From positions 3,472,001 to 3,536,000 of the forward strand of contig NZ_CP039371.1 of the NCBI RefSeq assembly GCF_005080685.1: 64,000 nt of DNA, written 5' to 3'. How positions within the stretch are numbered: the stretch's first letter is position 1; each line of letters begins with the position of its first letter. Under the pieces are notes generated by a model, which worked only from the letters and a program-made list of their open reading frames with translations, made no database searches and had not been told where the DNA came from. Of this stretch, positions 19,338 to 27,669 are shown one piece after another. A program made the position numbers and the translations under genes. The DNA is from Pseudomonas putida. GTDB taxonomy: Bacteria; Pseudomonadota; Gammaproteobacteria; Pseudomonadales; Pseudomonadaceae.

Positions 19338-20312
19338 TCAGATACCTTCGCGCGCCAGGTCCATGGCGAAATAGGTCAGGATCAGGTCGGCACCGGCACG
19401 CTTGATCGCGCCAATGCTTTCACGTACCACCCGGCCCTCGTCGATGGCACCGGCCAGGCCGCCGAACTTGATCATCGCGTATTCACCACTGACCTGATAG
19501 GCCGCCAACGGCAGGCGCGACGCGGCGCGGATGTCGGCGATCACGTCGAGGTAGGCGCCCGCCGGCTTGACCATCAGCACGTCGGCCCCTTCCTGCTCGT
19601 CGAGCAGCGATTCGCGCACGGCTTCGCGGCGGTTCATCGGGTTCATCTGGTAGCTCTTGCGATCGCCCTTGAGCGCGGTGCCGCCCGCCTCACGGAACGG
19701 GCCATACAGCGAAGAGGCAAATTTGGTCGAATAGGCCATGATCGCCGTGTCGTGAAAGCCTGCGCCGTCGAGTGCGCTGCGAATCGCCTGGACCTGGCCG
19801 TCCATCGCCGCCGATGGCGCGATGAAGTCGGCACCGGCGGCGGCCGCGACCACCGCCTGCTTGCCCAGGTTGGCCAGGGTCGCGTCGTTGTCCACGCCGT
19901 GGTCGTGCAGCACGCCGCAGTGGCCGTGGCTGGTGTATTCGCAGAAGCAGGTGTCGGACATCACCACCATCTCCGGCACGGTGTCCTTGCAGATACGCGC
20001 CATGCGCGCCACCAGGCCGTCTTCGTTCCAGGTATCGCTACCGGTGGCATCGAGGTTGTGCGAGACGCCGAAGGTCATCACCGACTTGATGCCGGCGCGG
20101 GCATAGCGTTCGATTTCCTGGGCGAGCAGCTTTTCCGGGATGCGGTTGACGCCGGGCATGCTGGTGATCGGCACGAAGTCATCGATGCCTTCCTCGACGA
20201 AGATCGGCAGGATCAGGTCCTCGAGACGGAATTCGGTCTCCTGGAAGATCGTGCGCAGGGGCTCGTTCTGGCGCAGGCGGCGGGGACGAACGGCAGGGAA
20301 AAGGTTGGACAT
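19338..20312 (-). CDS. hemB: Zinc-type delta-aminolevulinic acid dehydratase (porphobilinogen synthase)
   Basis: 324 residues. Condenses two 5-aminolevulinate molecules to porphobilinogen in haem synthesis. Both Schiff-base lysines are in view ([11 protein letters not shown] and MVKPAG). The metal site is of the Zn type with three cysteines, [12 protein letters not shown], unlike the Mg-type HemB that serves as the main enzyme in P. aeruginosa (where the equivalent segment lacks these cysteines). This copy is therefore probably a second, zinc-dependent isozyme. Start at [14 protein letters not shown]; the frame is open upstream but non-homologous. Convergent with the AraC gene (15-base gap). 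Confidence 0.92.
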   Translation of the reverse strand: MSNLFPAVRPRRLRQNEPLRTIFQETEFRLEDLILPIFVEEGIDDFVPITSMPGVNRIPEKLLAQEIERYARAGIKSVMTFGVSHNLDATGSDTWNEDGLVARMARICKDTVPEMVVMSDTCFCEYTSHGHCGVLHDHGVDNDATLANLGKQAVVAAAAGADFIAPSAAMDGQVQAIRSALDGAGFHDTAIMAYSTKFASSLYGPFREAGGTALKGDRKSYQMNPMNRREAVRESLLDEQEGADVLMVKPAGAYLDVIADIRAASRLPLAAYQVSGEYAMIKFGGLAGAIDEGRVVRESIGAIKRAGADLILTYFAMDLAREGI

Positions 20313-20410
20313 GACAGCTCCAGGGAATTTTAACGGCGTATACCTTATGCCTGTCGGGCGCCAGTGAAAAGGCTCAATCACGAGAATGTGAATTGCAGGG
20401 GACGCAATAG

Positions 20411-20437
20411 CCTGCCCTGGTAGCCACACCGGGCAGG
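20411..20437 (-). terminator. Hairpin downstream of the RTX protease gene
   Basis: CCTGCCC (20411-20417) and GGGCAGG (20431-20437) are exact inverted arms; GGT/ACC inside extends the stem with one bulge. It lies 14 bases beyond the stop codon on the minus strand. No T tract follows, so it may be a processing or weak termination structure. Confidence 0.45.
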
Positions 20438-20450
20438 CGGAACTGCCGTT

Positions 20451-23400
20451 TCATGCGGCGACGGCGAGGGTCGACTCCCAAGGTTGCGCGGGTGCCTGTA
20501 GCGCCAGGGGAGCACTGCCCGGCTGGGGTATGAAGGCGGCCATGGCTTCGACCAGGTTGGCAAGATTAGGCAGCGGCGCGACAGTGCTCGGCCCACCCTC
20601 TGCCACCGATGCAGGATGCATGGTTTCGACTGCCAAAGTCGAAGCGTGCAACTGCACCAGGTGCGCGGAGGCGATTTCCTGGTCCCCGGCCGTCACAACC
20701 GCTGGCTTGGCAAAGACGAAGTCATCGGCGGTCACCTGGGCGACTTCGAGCGCGTCGAGATACAGCAACTTGACCGCACCATCCTGCCCTGGCAGCGCCT
20801 TGGTTTCGACCGACACACCGTGAATCTGGGCAAAACCGTTTAATTGGAAGCGTTGCTGCTTGCTGATCTGCAGATCCTCAAAACGGCTGATGCCTATCTG
20901 GGTCAGGTCGATCTTGTCGATACCATGGCGGAAACCGCGCAACGCGTTGCCGTAGTCCGTCACGCCTTCCTGATGGGCCAGCTGGAAGACGCTGGGTGCA
21001 ACCCCTGCCGGCTTGTGAACGGTGCCGGCCAGTGTCGCCACCATCCGCCCTGTTTCATCCGAAGTCAGCGAAACGCCCTTGGCGCCTCCCGCTAGCACGA
21101 TGGGTGCGTTGCCAGGTTTTGGTTTCTCCCCTTCGGGATTGCCTGAAAGGTAGCCAGGAGCGGCCTCGACACTTCTCAGAAAGCGGAAATTGCTGGCTTG
21201 GAGACTGCCTAGCTTGGCTTGCGCCCAGCGCACTGTCTGACCTTTGCCCAGATCGAGCACGACCGCCGGTCCGTCCTGATGCAGGGTCAGGTCAGTGAAT
21301 TTTCGGTTACCGAATCCGATCAGATCCACCACCTCCCGCGTTGCCTCGAACCCTTCGATAAGGTCGGATCCAGCTGCGCGCCGGTGAATCACGAAGCGAT
21401 CGGTACCCGCACCACCGCGCAACAGGTTATTACCCCGGCCACCATCGAGTAGCGCTGCGTCAGGGCCAGCCACCAAGGTATCGTCGCCGTCACCGCTGAT
21501 CAGGTTGTGCACCGAGCCAGGGGCGATGGTCAGGGCTGCCCCTGCAATCTGACCGACACCGCTGGTCAGGTTCAGCGAAACACCACGCCTGACGGCGGCC
21601 GCATTGAGGGTGTTACGCCCGCCCGGTTTGCCGTTGACAGCGTCGTCCAGCACGGACCGGCCTGGATTGCCCGACAGGCTGGCTGCGTACTCGTCGGTGT
21701 AGTAATAGACGTCATTCTCGCTGACAGGGCTGCCAGCCAGGCGTAGGCTCCAGCGATCGATCGTCAGCGGCAGGCCATTGCTCGCGTTGCGTATTTCCAG
21801 GTGCCAGTCACCTTCCGATGGCTCAGCGCGGTGGTGGGTGGACATGAACGCATACTTGAAGACACCGGAGCGCAGGTCGCCCGGCGCATCGGCGGCAGAA
21901 CCCGGCGCCTTGCCTGCACGGTCCAGCAACACGCTGCGTGTGCCGCCAGGGGACACCAGGGTGAGGGTCAGGTCGCCGAGACGGCCAACCGAGGCATGGA
22001 TATCGACTTCTGCGTGCTCGACCCGTACATCACCGGGCATCGGCAGGGACAGGGTCAGGGTCTGCCCTGCAAGCAACTGCCGGGCTTGAGCTTCACTGCT
22101 GGCGCTTAGTTGACGCTCATTGGCTGCATTCGCTTGGCCTGGCCACGACTCGGCAAGGCGCACCGCCGCACGCGCATCAATCAAGCCGAAACCGTAATCG
22201 TGGCTAACGTGCATGCTTGCACCGTTCCAGTTGCGCGCCGCGTTGTCAGCCCAAGCCGTGGTGGGGTCTTCAACCTTGCGCGCAGACAACGCAAGGATCT
22301 GCTGAACATCCCGGTAGCCCAGCCCAGGATTGGCTTGCAGCATCAAGGCCGCCACCCCCGAGACAATCGGCGCGGCAAAACTGGTGCCCTGCGTGGTGCC
22401 ATAGGCGCTACCGATCTTGGCCCCCCGCTCGGCTTCCAGGTCGATGCCACTGGACAGCACATGGCTGCCAGGAGCCGCCACCAGCAGGCTGGCACCGGGA
22501 TTGGAAAACGGCACGCTCGCTACCTGCAGCACCGACAGGTCTGCCTTGGCATTGATCGCCGCGACCTCGATGGCATGCCGCGAGTTGTTGATCAGCGAAC
22601 CTTGCGCGCTGCCACCTTTTTCACGCTGGTTGCCGCCCGAGGCGACGACGATGGTGCCCAATCCGCCTCGGCCGTTGGTAGCGGCCAACGTGCTAGTGAA
22701 AGCCAGCGCCAACGCAGTGTCGATCCTTCCCTCCTGCACGTTGCCAATGGCAAAGTCGGTCTTGAAGCCCCAGCTGTTGTTGGCCACGTCATAATTGACC
22801 ATCTGTCCCAGGCTGGTGAGGTCGTCGCCCTTGTTGGCCAGGTAATGACCGCCGAGCGTGGCTTCATGGGCGATACCGATGCCGCCCTGGTCGTTGCGTG
22901 CTGCCACCATGACGCCGGCAACCTGGGTTGCATGATTGGAGGCCAACGCCGGCAGTGTGCCGCTGCTGCGTTGGGTCGCCAGCCAGACAGGGTCGATGTT
23001 GACCTTGAGATCTGGATGCTGCACGTCGAAGATTTCCGGCGCAACGGCGAACTCGCCCCCTGGCTCGAACTGGCCGATGCGTATGCCTTTGCCGGTGAAA
23101 TCGCGCCAGACCGGCAGCACGTCGATGTCCTCGAGGTACCACTGGCGGAACGCCAGCGGGTCATTGGGCGACTGCGCGTGACGCAAGATGACCGTGGCCC
23201 GCAATGGCGCCGAGGCGCTGCTGCCGATCTCGGTTACCGCGATGGAGGCGTTGCCGGCCGCATCGACCAGGTCGTAACGGAAGCTGATATCGCCATCATG
23301 GCCCGCCGACGGCGTCACTTGCACATCGCCCTGGGCGGTGAGCACTACCGTAGCGCCCTTGGCGTCACCGACCGAAGCGATGCGCAAAGGGCCGCTGCTG

Positions 23401-25907
23401 GCGAGCGGCAGATCATTGGCCAGCAACGCCGAGGCAGGTAGTACAGCTGCCCCGCCCTGCGTGCGGAACGGTGTGAGCTGTGCGGGGGCCAACGAATCGC
23501 CGATTGGCATTGCATGGGGCGCGACCAAGTCGATCGCGGCAACGTCGGCAAAGCTGAGTTTCTGCACATTGCTCAACGTCAGGTCGCCGTCGCGCTCCTT
23601 CACCCGGTCGACAATCGTGTATCCGGTCTTGGTGCGGGTGATGAGGTATTCATCGTGGTTGCCATGCAGGGTCACCAGGTTGACACCGCCAGCACCATCG
23701 ATGATGGCATTGCCACGCCCTGCCTCGATCACATCGTCGGCGGCGCCTCCCATGATATGGTCCGCCCCGCGGCCGGCATGGATGATGCTGCCAGCTGCCG
23801 AGGCGTGAATGTAGTCACCGCTGGGGCCGGCATAGATCACCGACTTGCCGGTGCCACCAAGGATGGTGTTGCGGCCGCTGCCACCGGCCAGCACATCGTT
23901 GCCACCGCCACCGATCAGTAGGCTATCGCCAGCCCCTCCCTTGATGAACACGCCACGTTGGCCTCCGCTGACGATGATGTCCTTGCCGCGCCCACCCTGG
24001 GCGATGGTCAGCCCGGTCTCGGCCATATTCAGGCCGACACCCAGCTCGCCGACGATCAGCGCGGAGTCGCGCCCGCCGTTGCCGCGCAGGTTGGCCGGGT
24101 CGTCACTGGCGCTGATCACGAACACATCGTCGCCGGCGCCGCCCACGTAGGTGTTGCTGCCTCCGCCCCCCACCAACCAGCTCCCATCAGGGGCGGCTTT
24201 GAGCGTATCGTTGCCGACGCCCCCATTCAGGGTCTCCACCTTCAGCACACCAGCATCGAGCGTGGCGTCCTGCACCCCCTGGTGCACATATGCGCGGCGG
24301 GACGTCTCGCCGCTGGTCGAGATCAACATGGCCGCATCCTTCTGCCTTTCGACGAGGTTGCTGACGGTATCGGCAAGAAACCTCACAGCCAGTACCTCCC
24401 GCTGCACGCCGTTGCCGAGGAATGTCCCACGTGCGATGACCTCGTTACCCTGGCGCAGCTCTCCCAGCGGCTTGACACCGCCCAGGCTGATCTGGGTGAT
24501 GCCATGCTCGGCAAGGGTCTTGAGCTCGCCCTGGTCGGCGCGGCCGTCGTGGTTGCCATCGACCCAAAGCCGGAGCGCGCCCCAGGCTGCGTCGGTCGGC
24601 GTGATCGCACCATCGGCATTGGCGTCCACGCTTGCCAGCGCTGCGAAACCATCCTTGAAAGGTGTTTCTCCCGGCGCGCCATCGGTCCCCGGCTTACCTG
24701 CGTAGTATTCGGAAAACAACTGGCTGATTCGGTTGATCTGGCCACTGCCATCGTCGTGCACCAACATGCCGGTCTGTCGGTCGGCCCACCCGGTGCGATG
24801 TAACGAGCCGCTGTTATCGACGTCGAACAATACCGCGTCATCCAGCCCAGTCATGCCGGCTCCCTTGCCGCTAAGGTCGAACAGAAGCGGGTCGACGTAG
24901 GTGTTGACCGTGGTCATGGCCGCCAGCCCATTGAGCACGGCAGCGTTGCGCAGGCTGAAATCGGGCTTGTCGGGGCCCTCCTTGTAGAATTGCGCCAGAT
25001 GCTGGTTGGGCCGTACGTTGGGGTCACGCTGCAGTTCGCCAGGGCGGATACCCCCGGTGGCCAGACTGCCCATCTGGGCGGAGGTGAAGTCGGTGTTGTC
25101 CAGGGTCTTGTCGGTGAACGCGATGCTGTGAGTGAGGCGTCGGGTCACGTAGCCTGCGGAGACGTCATTGCGGATATCGTCCTGACCTTGCAGGTCGCGG
25201 CGGGATTCGGTGGTGGGGGTGATGTCGATCTTGATTGGAGAACTAGGCGATGAGGATTCAGCAGGGACAGGCATATCTCTCAGAATCGGTTTAAACAAAC
25301 TGTTCATGCCGACCTCGCCAAGTTCTCGCCAACCTGAGGGAGACTCCACTCTTCGAATCCAGTCTCGGGCAGCGGCACGCACGGTTGACGGCCCCATGAC
25401 CGAGCTTTGTCCCATCAGGTAATGGGTACGAGCGGATAACTCAACTTCTTTTCGGAGGTCGCCCGCTGAAGACAAAACCTGCTCCCAATAAGTCTGGTGA
25501 CTCGCTTGTGGCATCGCCATGAACACAGAATGAAGCGTCCAAGCACTCTCTGGGTAACCATTGCCTACAAATACCTCACGGTGAAACCTAGCGATATCTG
25601 TTTGCGGCAATGGTCCTTTCACTACCCCAGCCACAACGTTGGCATTCAATGCCGACAGGTATGCATGTGCCATCCCCAGTCGAACAGCATCAACCTGAGT
25701 TTCACCCATAGGTGTTCCCGCATCAGCCGCAACGGATTTCATAAAATTAATTGCCGCCACACCCGCTATCGTGTCACCGCGCACTACGCCATTTGCCAAC
25801 ACTGCATACCTGTCCCCCTTTCGTGCCAGAAGATCATACATTCTCCCTGGCCCCTCCTTATCAAGAATTGCCTTCGCAAACTCCAAATCTTTTGTTGTTA
25901 ATTCCAT
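20451..25907 (-). CDS. Giant RTX protein with embedded kexin-like S8 protease and P domain, type I secretion cargo
   Basis: 1818 residues. Order: ~1-210, N-terminal domain of unknown type; ~335-480, FrpC-like calcium scaffold (LLFDLSGKGAGMTG, VDANADGAITPTDAAWGALR, WVDGNHDGRADQGEL); ~560-745, RTX nonapeptide-like repeats (GGVGNDTLKA, GGAGDDVFVIS, GGGGNDVLAGGSG); ~800-890, cadherin-like domain with LLANDLP; ~920-1255, subtilisin/kexin domain; ~1280-1395, kexin-type P domain (LGDLTLTLVSPGGTRSVL, WSLRLAG); ~1465-1510, second RTX block (GDGDDTLVAG). The C-terminal region has LVEAMAAF and ends STLAVAA, expected to carry the uncleaved secretion signal. In the protease domain His992 (NHATQVAG), Asn1093 and Ser1176 (GTSFAAP) are present, but the canonical Asp position is Glu948 (IGQFEPGG). 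ATG 25907 follows AGGGA. Last gene of a four-gene secretion operon. Substrate and whether it is active are unknown. Confidence 0.88.
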   Translation of the reverse strand: MELTTKDLEFAKAILDKEGPGRMYDLLARKGDRYAVLANGVVRGDTIAGVAAINFMKSVAADAGTPMGETQVDAVRLGMAHAYLSALNANVVAGVVKGPLPQTDIARFHREVFVGNGYPESAWTLHSVFMAMPQASHQTYWEQVLSSAGDLRKEVELSARTHYLMGQSSVMGPSTVRAAARDWIRRVESPSGWRELGEVGMNSLFKPILRDMPVPAESSSPSSPIKIDITPTTESRRDLQGQDDIRNDVSAGYVTRRLTHSIAFTDKTLDNTDFTSAQMGSLATGGIRPGELQRDPNVRPNQHLAQFYKEGPDKPDFSLRNAAVLNGLAAMTTVNTYVDPLLFDLSGKGAGMTGLDDAVLFDVDNSGSLHRTGWADRQTGMLVHDDGSGQINRISQLFSEYYAGKPGTDGAPGETPFKDGFAALASVDANADGAITPTDAAWGALRLWVDGNHDGRADQGELKTLAEHGITQISLGGVKPLGELRQGNEVIARGTFLGNGVQREVLAVRFLADTVSNLVERQKDAAMLISTSGETSRRAYVHQGVQDATLDAGVLKVETLNGGVGNDTLKAAPDGSWLVGGGGSNTYVGGAGDDVFVISASDDPANLRGNGGRDSALIVGELGVGLNMAETGLTIAQGGRGKDIIVSGGQRGVFIKGGAGDSLLIGGGGNDVLAGGSGRNTILGGTGKSVIYAGPSGDYIHASAAGSIIHAGRGADHIMGGAADDVIEAGRGNAIIDGAGGVNLVTLHGNHDEYLITRTKTGYTIVDRVKERDGDLTLSNVQKLSFADVAAIDLVAPHAMPIGDSLAPAQLTPFRTQGGAAVLPASALLANDLPLASSGPLRIASVGDAKGATVVLTAQGDVQVTPSAGHDGDISFRYDLVDAAGNASIAVTEIGSSASAPLRATVILRHAQSPNDPLAFRQWYLEDIDVLPVWRDFTGKGIRIGQFEPGGEFAVAPEIFDVQHPDLKVNIDPVWLATQRSSGTLPALASNHATQVAGVMVAARNDQGGIGIAHEATLGGHYLANKGDDLTSLGQMVNYDVANNSWGFKTDFAIGNVQEGRIDTALALAFTSTLAATNGRGGLGTIVVASGGNQREKGGSAQGSLINNSRHAIEVAAINAKADLSVLQVASVPFSNPGASLLVAAPGSHVLSSGIDLEAERGAKIGSAYGTTQGTSFAAPIVSGVAALMLQANPGLGYRDVQQILALSARKVEDPTTAWADNAARNWNGASMHVSHDYGFGLIDARAAVRLAESWPGQANAANERQLSASSEAQARQLLAGQTLTLSLPMPGDVRVEHAEVDIHASVGRLGDLTLTLVSPGGTRSVLLDRAGKAPGSAADAPGDLRSGVFKYAFMSTHHRAEPSEGDWHLEIRNASNGLPLTIDRWSLRLAGSPVSENDVYYYTDEYAASLSGNPGRSVLDDAVNGKPGGRNTLNAAAVRRGVSLNLTSGVGQIAGAALTIAPGSVHNLISGDGDDTLVAGPDAALLDGGRGNNLLRGGAGTDRFVIHRRAAGSDLIEGFEATREVVDLIGFGNRKFTDLTLHQDGPAVVLDLGKGQTVRWAQAKLGSLQASNFRFLRSVEAAPGYLSGNPEGEKPKPGNAPIVLAGGAKGVSLTSDETGRMVATLAGTVHKPAGVAPSVFQLAHQEGVTDYGNALRGFRHGIDKIDLTQIGISRFEDLQISKQQRFQLNGFAQIHGVSVETKALPGQDGAVKLLYLDALEVAQVTADDFVFAKPAVVTAGDQEIASAHLVQLHASTLAVETMHPASVAEGGPSTVAPLPNLANLVEAMAAFIPQPGSAPLALQAPAQPWESTLAVAA

Positions 25908-25954
25908 CTTTAATCCCTGTCTTCTGAAAAGTAGCCAATGAAAATCAAAGCAAG

Positions 25955-26254
25955 TTAACGCATCAAGCGACTATAAAACTCGACATCACACTCGTAATTA
26001 CCGCTAGAGCCAAAACCTTGAAACCAAGTCACCTCCGCTCCACTAATGACTCCGTCCAACACACCAGACAACCTCACGCACGAATAAGAGGAGTAAGGCT
26101 CACTTACCTCAAATACATCCTCACCGGTAGCCAGACCAATCAAATAAGCAACTATCCCCATACCCACGGGAGTCATAGCAAACATGCTCAACACGGCAAC
26201 TCTCAAGAAATTCCAAATAATCGCTGAAACCCATTTTTCGCAGGTAGTTGTCAT
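25955..26254 (-). CDS. Small membrane-anchored protein of unknown function in the secretion operon
   Basis: 99 residues, no family recognised. A hydrophobic helix (about residues 15-42, from FLRVAVLSMFAMTPVG on) is followed by a polar ~57-residue domain holding Cys59 and Cys89, which could form a disulfide if this part faces the periplasm. The ATG overlaps the HlyD stop codon (ATGA) and is preceded by GGGGGAG inside hlyD, so translation is coupled to the exporter; the cargo gene starts 47 bases downstream. The gene is AT-rich for this genome: bases 25981-26040 contain 30 G+C of 60. By position it could be an inhibitor or immunity protein for the protease, a chaperone, or a secretion accessory factor; nothing in the sequence chooses among these. 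Confidence 0.7.
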   Translation of the reverse strand: MTTTCEKWVSAIIWNFLRVAVLSMFAMTPVGMGIVAYLIGLATGEDVFEVSEPYSSYSCVRLSGVLDGVISGAEVTWFQGFGSSGNYECDVEFYSRLMR

Positions 26255-27669
26255 CGCTCCCCCAAACTCTCCCGAACATGCCGCTGCAACGGACTAAGGA
26301 AATAACTAATCACTCTACGCCTATCGATAATCAGTTCCGCGCGCACCGCCATGCCGGGCGCCAGCTTTACCGACTTCTCTCCCACTCGAAGTTCATCTTC
26401 GTTCAACTGAATCCGTGCGCTATAAACCAACCCCCGCCGCTCATCTTCAATGGCATCGTGGGAAACGCTCAGTACCACCCCTGGCACCACGCCATACTTG
26501 GTAAAGGTAAATGTCTCGACCTTGACCTCGACCGTCTGCCCCGGGTGAATGAAGCCGATATCTTTGTTCTCGATCTGCACTTCCACTTCAACGGGCTGGC
26601 CGCTGGGCACGATTACCATCAACGTTTGCGCAGGCGTCACAACCCCGCCCTCGGTATGCACCGCCAGTTGCTGCACGGTGCCATCGACCGGCGAGGTCAG
26701 CGCTCGCAGCCGGTGGCGTTGTTCGGCTTTTTTCAGCTCCTGACCAAGGCTCGCCAAGCGCCGCTCGGCCTCGCCGTGCAGGTCGAGCATGGCCCGACGC
26801 AATTGCGCGATAACGCCCGCCCTGCGATGACGGGCAGCCAGGCGTGCGGCGTTCAGCTCTTCGATCCGTGAATGCTGGATGGCCAACTCGCGCTCTTGCT
26901 CCAGGCGCGCTTGCTCCTTTTCCAGCCAGGTGTGCTTGGCAACCGCCGACTCGCTGAACAGCTGTTTGTAGTCCGCCGTCAGTTGCCGCGTGATTACTAG
27001 CAGCTGGCGCAACGCATCCGCCCGGGCTCGTGCCGAACGAGTCTCGGCCGTGCGCTGGTCGATCTCCGCGTCCACCTGCTCCAGCGTGGCACGCAATTCG
27101 AGGTATTGGCCTTCGAGCCACCGCTGCGCCGTCATTTGTTGTGTGGACGTGGCTTCGGGGATTAGCGGCGCCAGGGAGGCAGGAGGCGCATCACCGTCGA
27201 TGGCGGCTAGCAATGTGCTGGAGCGCGCCAGGTCGACTTGCGCCGCGAGCCGGTCACCCTGCAAGCGATCAATTTCGGCGCGGGTCATCTGCCCTTCGAG
27301 CGCCAGCAACAGTTCACCCTTGCTCACCGCTTGGCCATCGCGCACGTGAATCGACTGGACCACGGCCACTTCGCTGGCCTGGATCAGCTTGCTGCGGCCA
27401 CTGGGAACGATCTTGCCGGGGGCACTTGCGACCACGTCGATTTCGCCGACGCAAGCCCAAAGCAACGCCAGGCCGATGAAACTCAGCAGGCTCCACTGCA
27501 CTCGGCGCGGCAAGGGGTGCGCTGGTGTTTCCTGCAGGGCCAGGGCGGCGGGCAGGAACGCGAGTTCATCGGGCTCCCGCAGGGGGCCTTGCATGGCCCG
27601 CCGCCGCTTCCAGGCAATGTGCCAGGCCTCGCGGTAGCGCTGCAGCAGCTCGTAACCAGCAGCGCTCAT
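26251..27669 (-). CDS. HlyD-type membrane fusion (periplasmic adaptor) protein of the type I secretion system
   Basis: 472 residues from the ATG overlapping the HlyB stop (ATGA), with GGAG seven bases upstream; a TTG six bases earlier is less likely. Short cytoplasmic N terminus, one transmembrane helix (WSLLSFIGLALLWACVG), then the first half of the lipoyl/barrel domain (EIDVVASAPGKIVPSGRSK and VVQSIHVRDGQAVSKGELLL). A long alpha-helical hairpin follows (~140-310), then the second lipoyl half (LTSPVDGTVQQLAVHTEGGVV) and the HlyD C-terminal barrel with IENKDIGFIHPGQTVEVKVE. It bridges the inner-membrane ABC protein to an outer-membrane TolC channel, which is not encoded here and must come from elsewhere on the chromosome. 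Confidence 0.92.
   Translation of the reverse strand: MSAAGYELLQRYREAWHIAWKRRRAMQGPLREPDELAFLPAALALQETPAHPLPRRVQWSLLSFIGLALLWACVGEIDVVASAPGKIVPSGRSKLIQASEVAVVQSIHVRDGQAVSKGELLLALEGQMTRAEIDRLQGDRLAAQVDLARSSTLLAAIDGDAPPASLAPLIPEATSTQQMTAQRWLEGQYLELRATLEQVDAEIDQRTAETRSARARADALRQLLVITRQLTADYKQLFSESAVAKHTWLEKEQARLEQERELAIQHSRIEELNAARLAARHRRAGVIAQLRRAMLDLHGEAERRLASLGQELKKAEQRHRLRALTSPVDGTVQQLAVHTEGGVVTPAQTLMVIVPSGQPVEVEVQIENKDIGFIHPGQTVEVKVETFTFTKYGVVPGVVLSVSHDAIEDERRGLVYSARIQLNEDELRVGEKSVKLAPGMAVRAELIIDRRRVISYFLSPLQRHVRESLGER

Noticed and set aside
22110..23441. 443-codon open frame on the plus strand within the RTX protease gene
   Set aside because: Antisense of the S8 domain; no motif of its own.
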